The notes beneath the pieces were generated by a model. The model was not told the origin of the DNA. It saw only the letters and a list, made by a program, of their open reading frames with translations, and ran no database searches. A program made the position numbers and the translations under genes. Shown here one piece after another: positions 12,077 to 23,814 of a DNA stretch of 64,000 nt. Location of the stretch: assembly GCA_036346395.1 (NCBI GenBank), contig CM070594.1:28491385-28555384 (forward strand), given 5' to 3'. Origin of the DNA: Hsuehochloa calcarea. Lineage: Eukaryota; Streptophyta; Magnoliopsida; Poales; Poaceae. The number at the start of each line of letters is the position of its first letter. Positions within the stretch are counted from its first letter, which is position 1.

Positions 12077-12962
12077 GTGGGGTCCATAGAATATTCCTGA
12101 GAATCTTTATTTTTGGAGTTATGGAAAAGGGATGAGTATATGACATGTGGGACCACTGAGATTTATGAATTTTCAAGAATGCAATTATGTTAGAGATAAA
12201 CAACACATGTATTAACTACCACACGTGAATGAGCATAGTGTATTAGTTCCTAGTCGATTAAATCAATATATATGTGTGATAGCAAAACCTTACGACCATA
12301 AGATGATCGTAGTAGATCTTACGATCATAAAGTTGTCGGGATAAACCTTACTACCGTAAAGTTATCGGGATAGACCTTGCTACCATGAAGTGTTCGTAAT
12401 CTCCCCTTGTGATTGTAGACTAATGACAAGAGATACATCTAGTGGTACTACCGGGAAAAAGTGAGCTCCGGTCGGACATAAACTACAACCAAACCAGAGT
12501 AGAGTGGGATCAAATAAAACCCGGAGGAAACCCTATTCCCACATCGCCCTACACCCCTAGGCACCTTTAATTTCTAGTGCTATTCTGATTTCCTTAATTT
12601 ATAGTGATGATGCAAACTTGTTTTAGCGTTGTTTAGCATTTGTTGTTTTAATTTTAGTGATTTATTAATTGCCGTAAGTTGAGTATAATTGTGATAAAGT
12701 GTGTGTAGTTGGTAGCAGTATCATGAATACAGCCTCTCAAAGACTAGTGTGTTACAAATTCCTTCAATATTTGGCTTGTTATCTATGTATTTTAGGCAAC
12801 AGAGGCCAGTACCTATAATAGAGATGGAGCATGCAGATTGATATTTGTAACTAAACTAAAACTCGTCACTTTTCACAAGGATGTGGCAAAAAGGATTGCC
12901 ACATATGCAAGCAAAAAAATTTGCGAAAGAAACAAGAGCTTTATATTATATCAACAACAGGA
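12077..12962. other. LTR scraps, no gene
   Basis: 12077-12190 repeats the style of 430-600 (gtgggaccactgagatttatgaatt). 12270-12440 carries repeated 'ttacgaccataa..gatcgta' units shared with the gypsy LTRs at 33221-33894 and 50693-51498. The remainder, 12560-12962, is AT-rich with nothing recognisable. Confidence 0.5.
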
Positions 12963-13560
12963 TTACAGTCTAGTGTAATACAATGAGAGAAAGTCAGGCA
13001 ATTGCTTTAACCAAGTGCACATATACCTGTCCTCTGACGCCTGCTTCGCGCACAGGTGAGCCACCATGTTTGCACTCTGGCAGACAAAACAAAGCTGGAA
13101 ATTGTCGAAGTTCCTGCTGAGCTCCTGAATTTCCAAAAGAATAGGCTTGATTTCAGCCCGCTGCTGATGCCTAGCATTCCATAGGTTCACCAAGATCTGG
13201 GAGTCTGTTTCAACTATCACCTTTGCGAGACACCAATCAGTTTCAAACTGAACTCCATCCCAGCAGGCCCATGCTTCTGCAATCAGAGCATCCGTAATAT
13301 CATCATACCATCTTGCCTTCGCCGCGATGAATTTCCCTTCATCCCTCATCACTGATCCCCACTGCCCCATTAGGGTTCTCTGGGTAGAATGTGCCATCGA
13401 CATTTTGCCGGGATTTTGTAAGAAGATTTCTTTATCGGTCTCATTTGCAACAAATCATAAGCTGTATCTCTTGCGCACTTCGCCCCAGTAGATAAGCGGC
13501 CAGTCTTTTTCTCCATGATGCCTCGCATTACGAGTTGACCACACTGCCCACATACCACAA
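12963..13560 (-). pseudogene. RNase H-like domain fragment (LINE or host family)
   Basis: On the minus strand, 13370-12963 reads a plant RNase H fold: GQWGSVMRDEGKFIAA, EAWACWDGVQFETDW, KVIVETDSQILVNLW and a C-terminal VAHLCAKQAS. The catalytic Glu (EAWA) and Asp (VETDS) are present. Upstream, 13560-13371 holds the preceding segment in another frame (AKCRWHILP, where a NVDG-like strand with the first catalytic Asp is expected), so there is a frameshift near 13380. This type sits at the C terminus of plant non-LTR retrotransposons and also forms host 'RNase H family' genes. No reverse transcriptase lies next to it. It is a remnant. Confidence 0.7.
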
Positions 13561-13981
13561 ATAATTACAGCAGAAACATATGCAATATTGTCAACAACAA
13601 CATAACCATTATATGCACTTTCCTTGTCATGTGAGATATACTGAAGTAGTACTCCGAAGATTTGGCCATGCTATCTCCCCAATAGTACATCCATGCACCG
13701 AAAAATCGCCTGCCACAGATATGATGTGCAATAAAGTATTAAGCAAATTCAAGGCATAGAAGAATGAAACATTGTGGCAATAGAAATAAATGCTATAGCT
13801 AGTGTGCTCTAAAAAAATGGTAGAGCTAGCGATGATTCTATGGAATTCATTTTGTGGACTATAAAATCAATTTAAGAGATGCCATGACATGACCCGACCT
13901 CACAACATCACCGATGCATATCTCTATCTTTCTCAGGCTCACAGGTCGCTGCAGCGTATGCCACAACTCATGAGGTCACGC
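13561..13981. other. Intergenic, nothing recognised
   Basis: AT-rich sequence between the RNase H fragment and the proposed Helitron 5' end. No ORF, repeat pair or hairpin of note was seen. Confidence 0.5.
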
Positions 13982-14180
13982 TCTATCTTAATAAAGGATA
14001 GTTAGTAATATCATCTGATCCCAAAAATATATTTTTATATAATCGTCGCCCATTGTTCCAAACAACGCCGTCCTCTCTATCTATCTCTAGTGTGACATAT
14101 GTCTTGACGTGGCATCCGCACTAAAAAATGAGACAAACGCTCTGTTGACCAAAAATGGGTGCTACTTGTTTTGATCATTC

Positions 14181-14188
14181 TATAAAAG
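14181..14188 (+). promoter_or_regulatory. TATA box of the short HD-Zip gene
   Basis: TATAAAAG lies about 30 bp before a purine-rich leader (about 14212-14310) that ends in a GT donor (gtatgc at 14311). The next acceptor (ttctacag, exon start 15499) precedes the start codon at 15545. This gives a plausible promoter, non-coding exon 1 and a 1.2-kb leader intron. No transcript evidence is available here. Confidence 0.5.
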
Positions 14189-15544
14189 CATCTCTTTCTC
14201 ATCTCCACCAAACAAGAAAGCAAGAAATACTACCAATACAGAGAACTGTTGAAAAAGAAAGATTGTCTCCAAGAAACTAAGAGAATTCCTTCGAATAAGG
14301 AGGTTATCTGGTATGCTTTTTCATAGTCAAACAAAATGCAATTCTCCTTCAATTTTTTGAGCATACTATGTAACTTTCAATTTTGAGTTCTTGAAAAAAG
14401 ATGTTGCATGGGTTTTCTTAAATGAAAAGTGTGAAGTATTGTGAATGAATCTGTAAAATAATTATTCTTGTGTGTGCTTGTCGTTGAGGTTTTTCAACTT
14501 CTTTCTTTTTTGTAATTACTATATGCCAAGTATATGTATGTTGAGAAATGGTGCAGGGCAGGAGTCGTGCATAATTGTTTGTGTCTGATACCTCAGTGAG
14601 ATCTTTACATGGTAGATAATGTATTATGTTCCAAAAGAATCTACAATAGTTCAGTTGTACGTTTAAAATAATAGAGAACTACAGCACATTACTATTTTAA
14701 TGTTAATTATTTTAGAACTTTGAGGAAAAAATTAGTTTTCCTTGTGGAAAAGGAGGATCTACATTTCATACTTTCTTTTAGGTCTTGATCTGCTTCCTTT
14801 TCTGAAAGATTTTTTTCAATTGAAAATAGTATTCTTAAAATGAATTTAAACATTTTTCACAACTTTGCTATTACAATAAAGATAAATTTACCTAAAGTGG
14901 TTTAATTAAACAAATACATCTCTTTTTTTAATGTAGAAGAACTGTTTTTAAAGATGGCCGAAACTGGAAGACACATCATTTTATTAATTAGAGAAAAAAA
15001 TAGTGCACGTGATCAGTACTAGAATTATTACAACATCAAAGCACCCAATTACAACAATGTATTTTCTCTGCACAAATTCTTTAGTAACTGTTGTACACCA
15101 AACTCCCATAATTCGCACTACCAAATTGTCTGTGGTCTACATGTTTGCACATAGATTTTTAGATCTCTGCACACATAAATTTAGCATTGGTTTTTTATTA
15201 GATAATATAATTTATATTGTTCCATTTGTGAGTAATTAAGAAGTTTAAAATTTAATATCTCTCCCACAATTTCTGTTATCTCTTACAAACAATCATTTTT
15301 CTAATGCATAACTTGTTATTTACTTGTTTCAAATTTTTCTTGACTAGAATTTGGAAATTGGGACTGTTAATAAATGCACATAAAAGGGATCGCCTACCTA
15401 TATATAGATATAACTCTTCTTCTTTTTTACTTAAGCCATTCTTCTTTTTCTTCCCAAGGCCTTGCAAATTCTAATTCATGCACTTATTTGTTCTACAGTG
15501 TCCTGTTTGAAGACTGATATTTTTGTGAGAAGAATATAAACCAA

Positions 15545-16994
15545 ATGGCTGAAAACTCGAGACATCCGTCAAAGCGAATGAAGTTTTGGCTTGCGAACAA
15601 GCAAGCTCAGATTAAGGTCACAAGTCACAACAACGGAACCCTGAAACTTTCATATGCATGCATGAGTCTATGACATACCAAAAAACTTTTTCAGCACTTT
15701 TATCATGCAAAGCTTCTTGCATCTTCTCAAGATATATCAAAATTTTACACATCACAATGCATTGTGCTTAATACTGATGACTAAAATACATATGTATTTA
15801 GTTATTATTCATTTAACTTAGTGGGAGCACATGCAAGCAATAAAATTTTGCCATGCACCTGTACTAGTCTAACCCCGGGGAGCAGGGAAATGGAAGTTGT
15901 TACATTTAAAGCATCTACCAACATAAGATTTGAAAAATAAAAAATTGCATAATTTCACTTTAGTTAAGTCTGGCCCTAAAATTGTAAACATCGGCATATT
16001 ACTTGAAGATAATGGACTGCATACACATTTTGCAGGCTTATTGTATTGAGTCAGGAAGCAAACCAAAAGGATTAGTAAACCAATAAAATGTGACTTAGAA
16101 GGTATTAATAATGAACATTACATGAAGAGTTCTTTTGAGGTGTTCATATTTACTTTGTGAACTTATTTTTGTAGACCCATGCAGTTTCTAAATGTTTATA
16201 TCTGAACTCTTCTTGAATGGTTGCAACAATTTATTGATAAACATGTAATATTTATAATATTATCATAATTAACAAAATACATATAATCAGAAGCTAAATA
16301 TACAGCTAGGAATTTATATTGAACTGAAACATGGTATTCATCACAGAAACAGAACATCAAGCAAGAAAATGAGTGGCTGAAGCTTGAGAACAAAATATTG
16401 ATGGCAGAGAACCGTGAAATCAGCAAGATGCAGAGGAGGAGGAACCTATGTGGTACTTGCTTAAGGATCGAAAATTCTTACCTGAGAGCTGAGGTTTGCA
16501 AAAAATAGTTACAAAATTATGTACTAGAGTACTTTTCGTGGCATGCATTGTTTCTGCATCAAAATAGAATAATCGTATAATTGAATATATAATATTGTTA
16601 ACATAGAGATTTGTAGTCAAATCTATCATTGAAGAATCATTTGATTTAGTGGCTAGGATAGGTCACCAATGTCCATTCGATAAGTATTAATTGATGAACT
16701 CTCAAAACTGAGCATAAAAGGAAACAAACTATTTCGAATTAGCAACTTTTGTATTAAAAGAAAATAATGTATAATACAAAATTTAATACCTAAACATGAT
16801 CATGTAATGAAAGGCCGAAAGCTACTTGCACAGCAATAAAAAGAATGCACAAAACATTGCCAGAGTTGTAAAAATATGTGCAAGCACATTGAGCAAATAA
16901 CATAGGCAAGATTGTAAACTATGTCACCAACATGATACATGGGAGTATGGGACATCGGGCACACATTTCTTGTAGTTGAAAAGGAGGGCTAAAG

Positions 16995-17040
<46 letters not shown>

Positions 17041-18672
17041 CGTATCTAGTGCTAATGGGTAATTCAGTGCTAAAGTGCTAATACCAATCCTGACCGTTGG
17101 ATCTGGATTGAACAACCAAGATTAATGCGGGCTCCCACCTTTAAACCATTTAATCACTTTGCATGCTTCCACCTTCATTAATGCGTTTTCATTAAACATC
17201 ATGCATGCTCACACCTCCAATGGTCAAGATGGGTATTAGCACTTTAGTACTGAATTACCCATTAGCACTAGATATGTTCACTATATATATATATATTGCC
17301 ATGCTCATATTGAACACCATGCACCTACTTGCACATGTAGATGGTTTATCAAATAGCCTCAATCATTTGAATGTGTATTTAGATCCAAGTGCTTGTTTCA
17401 CACAAGGATTAAATTAACAAACTAGTTTTATTTATTTATTCCTTTCCTGGGCATGAACTAATAACCTGGAGAAGTAGATTAAACTTTTCTTTGCCAAGAC
17501 TAAACTTTAAAGTTGAAGGTTAGGATTTATCCTTACCTCTTACCTCCAGAGGGGTTAGTGGTATATCTATAAAAGCTCGGCAAACAATCAGAAGTTCATA
17601 TTTGTCATTTACAAGAAAATTCACCATTGTTTCATCAAACATATATCACCCCTATAGGAGAAAATTCCATAACAGGAAAGGAAGTTTTCTCCCTCAACTA
17701 AAGAGAAAATTGTTTTTGAACTTCCTGGGAAGAATGCATCAGGATCTAAGTTGTAAACCTACAAAACAGATAGCACTATATATGTACAACTAACATTTGG
17801 CACAATGTTAGTATCTGTCACAAACTTTTGACCACATCTAAGATTCAACTGTAATTTTGAATCACGCCGATAAATGCCACTTTTGAGTTTTGACCGTTGA
17901 CCATATCCTTTCATGTATGTATTTAAAACTTGAAAGGCAAAAGTTTTGAAAATATATAACAATTAAAAAAATTCAATTGTGCATATATGAAATTTGGTGT
18001 TCTCAGGGACTTTAAATTTTAGATTTCGGTATTTTCAAAATCCCAAGTTCTGATTTAAAAGTTAAAATTTGTAGTTTTAAGTACCTAAAACATTGAGGGG
18101 GGAATTAAAACTTCATTTCTTCTTTAAAATTTTTAGCTGGGATGCTTTGATTATTTTCAAAACGAATAGTAAAAAATGGCTCAAAATGGCACGATACCAA
18201 AGAAAGCTGCCCAAAAATCACTGGTAGACACCATCCCTCATAGTTGATAAGTTTGCAGAAGATTGAAAGTAGGACTAACAATATATACTATGACACATGG
18301 AACTCGATTTTCTTAATCGCTACATTGATCACCCACCAAAGTTTTAAACATCAACTCCAAATTTTGGTTCACTCTGTTCATGCCGTTCACCTCGGTATCC
18401 TTTACTTTGCAGCATGACAGTTGTGCCAACATAAGAAGTTATAATTCATGTCTTACTGACCATTCTTGCTAGAGATCTCATCATGCTATTCTGTCCATAT
18501 TTTTGTGCAGATTGAACGCCTGTCTGCCATTGCTGCAAGGCAGAAGACTGAAGCGCAGCCTCAAGAGGAGCTTAGGTTTTCCCCTACAGCATCCCAGATT
18601 TCAGCTGATACCGATGAAACTGGGTCCCAGACAGGCACAACAGTGAACCAAGATGAACCACCATCCAAGTAG
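15545..18672 (+). CDS. Short HD-Zip IV-like protein, 126 aa, three coding exons
   Basis: Coding exons are 15545-15616, 16347-16493 and 18511-18672, all phase 0 with GT..AG introns, giving an uninterrupted 126-residue product. Exon 1 ends with KFWLANKQAQIK, the recognition helix of an HD-Zip IV homeodomain (usual form KFWFQNKRTQMK); helices 1 and 2 are missing. Exon 2 carries the truncated-loop leucine zipper (ENEWLKLENKILMAEN, the NLCGTC cysteine pair, LRIENSYLRAE). Exon 3 continues IERLSAIAARQ, then a polar tail. The START domain of the family is absent. The context is ATG in accaaATGG. By structure it could dimerise with HD-Zip IV factors but not bind DNA well, a microProtein-like role (inference). 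It may instead be a captured, non-functional fragment. A MITE and TA repeats sit in the last intron. Confidence 0.72.
16998..17037. repeat. (TA)n microsatellite beside MITE
   Basis: About 20 TA units directly left of the MITE. A shorter TA run (17281-17297) flanks its right side, so the MITE landed in, or is framed by, a TA tract. Confidence 0.9.
17038..17279. mobile_element. MITE, 242 bp, in HD-Zip intron
   Basis: Terminal inverted repeats of about 48 bp: gaacgtatctagtgctaatg at the left matches, inverted, the right end finishing ..cattagcactagatatgttc, with two or so mismatches. It has no coding capacity. TA dinucleotides on both sides fit a TA-targeting family, but because the site is a TA tract the duplication cannot be defined. 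Family not assigned. Confidence 0.85.
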
Positions 18673-19207
18673 GCCATGGTCGTGAAATGGGCGTGGCTTA
18701 CTTGCTCCCCCATAGCGTTCCTTTGGTGTTCACACCGTTGTTGAAGCATGTCACGGGTTAAGCATGACTGTACCAGGCTACCAGCCATCAGCGAGCTATG
18801 CGAACACCAACAGGAGCAGTAGTAGGGATCAGTAAGCCACACCCAGGCTTTCTAATTTTCTAATTAAGCAGGACATTTTATAGAAGGGATTGTCCTTGAA
18901 AAAATAAAGTTCCTTAACTTCAGTACTGTTTGGGGCCATCTTCTAAATAAGCACCTAAACCTCCTGTGTGCGTGCTTTTACTTGGGAAGATTTTACATCT
19001 TCTCTATCTATTATACATATATGGTTATATTATATTCGATTTGTCCAGTTCATTTAAGCTTTTGCTTATTTGCTAAGCTGCTGCCTTATGTATGAGTTTA
19101 AGTGCTGGCTCGAGAAATATTCCCTTGCTACCAAATTATCACCAATATATTTAAGACACCTAGCAAAACATAGCACTACTTGGCACTTGCAGATTTTCTG
19201 TTAAATT

Positions 19208-19221
19208 AGCAGTGACTTACT
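19208..19221. repeat. LINE target-site duplication, left copy
   Basis: The 14-mer agcagtgacttact is repeated exactly at 21198-21211, directly after the poly-A tail. Confidence 0.93.
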
Positions 19222-21197
19222 TGGGTTTTGATATTTCTAAAGCCTTTGACTCAGTAGCCTGGTCTTTTTTGATGGAGATCCTCTCATACTTGGGTTTTGG
19301 TCCTATCTGGTGCAACCTCATCGCCAATCTCCTTCACTCGGCTTCTACTCAAATTATTCTTAATGGAGAGCCGGGTGAGTACATCTTTCACCAGCGAGGG
19401 CTTCGGCAGGGAGATCCTCTATCCCCTATGCTCTTTATCTTGGTTATGGATGTCCTAAATAGTCTCTTCTTGAAAGCTGAATCAAGGCTGTTCTGACCCT
19501 CCACTCCTCTGACAGCGCATGTCATTATATGTCGATGATGTGGCACTCTTTATTCGGCCTGAAGAAGATGATCTGCAGCTCACTAAGAATCTGTTACATG
19601 TTTTTGGTGTGGCTGCGGGCTTGCAAACCAACTTACATAAGAGCTGTGTAATCCCCATCCAGTGTGATGGTGATGTAATAGAGACTGTTAACAGCACCTT
19701 GCAATGTACAACCTCTTCCTTCCCTACCACATATTTGGGCCTACCTATCTCTGATAGGAAATTGAGAAGGTGTGACCTAATGACTTGGATCGAGAAGATA
19801 GCTGACAAGCTCCCTGGGTGGAAAGCTTCACTCATGAATCTATCCGTCGAGCGGTGCTAGTCCTGCTCGTTCTCACCGCAATTCTGCTTATTTGCCGACG
19901 CCTTCAAGGTCCCTAAATGGTTCATTAAGGCCATAGATAAAATTAGAAGGAGTTTCTTGTGGAAGGGAAGAAAGGATGTAAATGGAGGATGTTGCTTGGT
20001 GGCTTGGGAGAAGGTCATGAGACCCATGGATCTGGGAGGTTTGGGCATCCACAATCTTGAATCCATGAGTTGGGCTTTACAATTGCGATGGCTATGGATT
20101 GAGAAGACCAAACCTGACCGACCATGGGTTGGTCTTGAAATACCTGTTCATTCCAATAGTCGGGCCATGTTTGCCATTTCAATTGCAACTTCTATTGGTA
20201 ATGGGGAGAATACCTTGTTTTGGACAGATCGCTGGCTACATGGCTGCTGCCTGGAAGAGTTAGCACCAGATGTTTATAAATGTGTCCCCTTGAGGGTGCG
20301 AAAAACTAGAATGTGGCACAAGCGCTGCAAGCGCAATCTTGGGTAGCAGATATAAGAGGAGCTCTTAGCTGGCATGGACTTCATGATTATCTGCAGCTTT
20401 GGGATGCTTTGTCAAATGTTATGCTGAACACTCTAGAAGATCAACACCAATGGAGGTTTGAAGCTTCGGGCAATTTCACTACAAAATCAGCCTATAGAGC
20501 TTTCCTAGTTGGGTCTGTTACCTTTGAACCTTGGAAGAGGCTTTGGAAAGCATGGGCGCCTGGTAAATGCAAAACTTTTGTTTGGCTGGCAATCAGGAAC
20601 CGATGTTGGACATCTGATCGGCTGCAGAAAAGAGGCTTGCCTCACCCTGACCAATGCCCCCTTTGTGATCAGGAGGAGGAGACGGTTCAACACATCCTCA
20701 CCACTTCAGATTCGCACGACGCTTTATTTCTACATTCGAATCCCTTGAACTTGTCTCGATGGTGCCTAGCAGCAGCTGCTAAATCCTTGGCGATTGGTGG
20801 AGAAGGTCATGGAAGAAAGTTCATAAACAATATCGAAGGGCTTTAATTCCCTTGTCATTCGGGAGCATGGATCCTCCGAAACATCGCAATGCTTGTGTCT
20901 TTGATGGATCTCGCCCAAATCTACATGGAGCTCTTCAGCCTTCATAGATGAAGCACATTTGTGGCGTAGCCGGAGCCACAGGCTCACGCTCGAACCTAGA
21001 AAGGGTGGTGATCTAGAGTTTAAAACAGGGGATTAGTCCGGTCAGGTCCTTGTGTGCGTTTTTAGTACGTAAGAGTAGTGCCAATGGTTTACATCCCTCA
21101 TCCTGGTCCAAGGTGGGGTGATGTCCTGTAATTTGGACCTTTTATTCTCTCTTAATCAAAGATACGCAGTCCTCCTGCGTGTTCGAGAAAAAAAAAA
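19222..21197 (+). mobile_element. 5'-truncated L1-type LINE, 1,976 bp
   Basis: The insertion starts abruptly inside the reverse transcriptase domain and ends in an A-rich tail (21187-21197). It is flanked by a perfect 14-bp target duplication, the signature of target-primed reverse transcription. It lies 0.55 kb downstream of the HD-Zip stop codon, in the same orientation, within the candidate Helitron. Confidence 0.93.
19224..20846 (+). pseudogene. LINE ORF2 fragment: reverse transcriptase and zf-RVT
   Basis: The first frame (to 19496) holds RT motif A, GFDISKAFDSVAW, and RQGDPLSPMLF. A +1 shift leads to 19519-19860 with the catalytic box LYVDDVALF (most plant L1s use FADD) and TTYLGLPISD. 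Another break near 19860 precedes VPKWFIKAIDKIRRSFLWKG and GGLGIHNLE (19900-20346). A further shift leads to the zf-RVT part (20313-20846: GNFTTKSAYRAFL, CPLCDQEEETVQHIL). Endonuclease and ORF1 are missing by 5' truncation. With three or more frame breaks it is dead on arrival or decayed. Confidence 0.92.
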
Positions 21198-21211
21198 AGC
21201 AGTGACTTACT

Positions 21212-22230
21212 AGTCTCAACTCAACTCAAATCTGAACCTGTTTAGGAAATAGAAGTTCAAATGTACTGCATGAATTTTTTTTCTAATAAAAAAGCATGGT
21301 TGAGAATGGTCTCAAGAATTATCCCCTGAATATAGCTACCGTAGTACAATATGTTGATAGACAGAGTTTGGAGTTGTTGCCTGTGCATGTGCGTGTAGGA
21401 AAGAACCAAAATATTTCTCAATGTATTAGCTTTCTATGCATACACACATACTGGACTATCTCCAACTTGAATTCAAAAGTGATTGGCACAAGTACGGTTC
21501 AGGTGGCAGAATGCTATATCTTCATTCTTCTACATTGTAAACTTTATTAGCAATTCCAAAATTGCTATAAATTTATAATCTGAAAAAATAAGAACTTTTA
21601 AATTTGGAATCAAGATGGTAAAAATATGTTTTTGAGCGAAAAATGGTAAAAATATATTATGCACGGTATATGGTATTCAAATATATGTACATAAATTCGA
21701 CTCCTCCCAGAAGACACACATTAACTTTATGAGAAATAAAGGCTACAAATTACAAGATTGATTGGTAAAAGTGAAAATATCTAAAAGTTTCCATATTAAT
21801 CATATAAAAGAAACATATAGACTAGAGGTCCCAATACATGTGAATAGAAGCCATGTTCCATAAGGAATATAGAAAGTCGAGAAGAAAATACACCTCAAAT
21901 ATGGCTTAATGCACGCAGACACCAATTTGTACACTCAGGCAAGTTCTCAAGCAAAACCGATACAATTACATATTGGTGGTCACGCATGAAAAAGATTAAG
22001 CAGTAAAATCCATCACGTAGTATACACTGTCATTGTAGAAATAAATGAACAGCCGCATGATTTGTTAACAATCACAAAATTAATGCAAAAAATGATTAAA
22101 ACCCGACCACTCTGTTGAGTTTGAAACAAGTCTGAACACATCCCGACAAACTTTTATATCATCAAATAACTACAAGGAGTAAAATCATCAAATAATTACA
22201 AGGAGTAGAATGAAGAAATATATTATATAA
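21212..22230. other. Helitron interior, no gene
   Basis: AT-rich sequence between the LINE and the Helitron hairpin. One 84-residue open frame (21296-21550) has no recognisable domain. Nothing else is supported. Confidence 0.5.
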
Positions 22231-22238
22231 ATTGCTAG

Positions 22239-22267
22239 CCGTGCAACCTGCACGGGTAGATGACTAG
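22239..22267 (+). repeat. Helitron 3' terminal hairpin and CTAG
   Basis: A perfect 7-bp stem with a 3-nt loop, eight bases, then CTAG, with T as the next host base. This is the standard 3' end of grass Helitrons. Confidence 0.75.
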
Positions 22268-22962
22268 TGAAAACTAATTACAACACGTCCAAGTAAAGAT
22301 AAAGCTCAAAAAAAAAACACCAAATTAACAAAAAAAACAAACACACCATGGATTAAAAATGATTATAGAAAATCATAAATAGCCTAGATACAAAATGTTT
22401 GATAATTGCATGATGTACTACCCAACATATTTAAGCCATATTTTTTTTTTCAGATTCTACGTGAACTGAACTATTTCTTGTCAAATTCTTGCATTCCAAA
22501 TAGGCACTTAACTTTTTGAATTTGCGTGCTATCACATTCCCCATCTCATTAACTGTCTCAAACCTAATGGAGATCTTCAAAAATCAAATAAATCAGAACT
22601 AACAAAACTGAAACTATAAGCAAAGATTGGCTCCCGTTTTGAACACATTTGTGGTCTAATTGATGTTTAAGAGTGAATGAGTTAAGGGAAAAAAGTGAAG
22701 GAGATGACCTAAACAAATTGGAGTAGAATACAAGCAAATACCACAAGTTTAATGAATTGTAGTGTCTTCCTCCTTTGATGCTACCGAACGGAAACTACCA
22801 ACCTATGGTGGCATCGTTTTAGGTAGAAGGAATTCAACAAATAGAATTACTTGTTCTTTGTTGTTGCAGCAGTGGCTACGGGCTAAGGGAGCAGTGGCTA
22901 CAGGCTAAGGGTCCAATAGTATCTGCTTATCAGAGTCCAAGATAATTAAATATACAAGTACA
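22268..22962. other. Intergenic, nothing recognised
   Basis: AT-rich sequence. A short direct duplication 'agcagtggctac(g/a)ggctaaggg' occurs at 22868-22910. No gene or complete element was found. Confidence 0.5.
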
Positions 22963-22996
22963 CACTACTACAGAGAAGGCTATACTAGACGCCTCA
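22963..22996 (+). repeat. CACTA element 5' terminus
   Basis: CACTACTACAGAGAAGGCTA is a standard CACTA end. The internal part 'agaaggctatactaga.gcctca' recurs at 23886-23912, so the original terminus seems interrupted or duplicated by 22997-23885. A 26-bp flank (aattaaatatacaagtacac) is present three times, at about 22945, 22999 and 23029. Confidence 0.75.
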
Positions 22997-23042
22997 CTAA
23001 TTAAATATACAAGTACACACTACACACTAATTAAATATACAA

Positions 23043-23513
23043 GTGCACATTACGCTTGCGGATGCTGCGGAAATACACTGTGCCAACAGTGTCCTCCCTC
23101 CTCCGCACGAGGTTATGTTGGGGCACGTGATGGCCACCTTCCACCATCTTGACAACCTCCTCTGCTGTGTCCTCCAGATGGTCTCCCACTTCTGGCGAGC
23201 TAACCTCGCCAACAACGTGGTCCTCCAGAACGACGTTGCACATTTCCAGGAGGCTTACCGTCGATTTGACTCCTACATCGAGGCAACGGCCAATCGAGTC
23301 TACCAAGGCGAGACACCTCGAGCAAGGGAAGAGAGACTCTGGGTGCATTTCGACTTGGTCCTTAAGTTAGAGCGTCTTTGGGCAACTCTTGAACGATCGC
23401 GTCAATGGGTGGACGTGTTTCGGGCTACCTGCGCTGATCCTGGACCCTCCGGTGCCAACAAAGTCGCCTACATAGTTTTGAATACGAAGATAACATGCTA
23501 CTTGGGCCGCTAG
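23043..23513 (+). CDS. Hypothetical protein, 156 aa, within CACTA 5' end
   Basis: An uninterrupted frame of 156 codons with host-like codon composition in an AT-rich setting. I do not recognise the family. The product is His/Arg/Leu-rich and probably helical (ATFHHLDNLLCCVLQMVSHF, then AYRRFDSYIEATANRVYQGE). A shorter start is possible at the Met before LGHVMATFHH. It lies between the CACTA terminus and the subterminal repeats, so it may be a captured fragment. It could also be a chance frame; its length and amino-acid bias argue mildly for a real or formerly real gene. Confidence 0.4.
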   Translation: MHITLADAAEIHCANSVLPPPHEVMLGHVMATFHHLDNLLCCVLQMVSHFWRANLANNVVLQNDVAHFQEAYRRFDSYIEATANRVYQGETPRAREERLWVHFDLVLKLERLWATLERSRQWVDVFRATCADPGPSGANKVAYIVLNTKITCYLGR

Positions 23514-23814
23514 AAAAACTTGATCTTTTTTATTTCTACTTTTTTATATCTTTTGTAAGAAGCGACTGCCCATGCTGTTTGGCCATATATAAATATAAAA
23601 ATGAAAAAAAATCAATTTGATATTGAAGTTACAGTTATATATTGAATATGTTTACTGAATAATGTGTTTATCTTACTATCTTCTATGTAAACGGTCTTAG
23701 TATAACGACATGATGGCATTACTGACCGGTGAAAAACAAATCATATATTTACTCCTGAGACTAACCAAAAAACAAAATATTTTTTAGCTATAGAAGGAAC
23801 TATTACATGCGGTT

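Larger units (their letters stand above)
13982..22267 (+). mobile_element. Candidate Helitron carrying an HD-Zip gene, about 8.3 kb
   Basis: The right end is convincing: a 7-bp GC-rich hairpin (CCGTGCA-acc-TGCACGG, 22239-22255), then GTAGATGA and CTAG at 22264-22267, followed by T, as plant Helitrons require. A matching left end is TCTATCTTAATAAA at 13982, agreeing with the grass Helitron 5' consensus (TCTMTAYTAMYHNW) at all but one position. The preceding base is C rather than the preferred A, which weakens the pairing. No Rep/helicase gene is present, so it would be non-autonomous. It encloses the short HD-Zip IV gene, a MITE and a LINE. The end assignment is inference. Confidence 0.55.

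Noticed and set aside
13982..22267. Helitron Rep/helicase gene
   Set aside because: Searched by eye in all frames between the borders; only the HD-Zip exons and LINE frames have domains.
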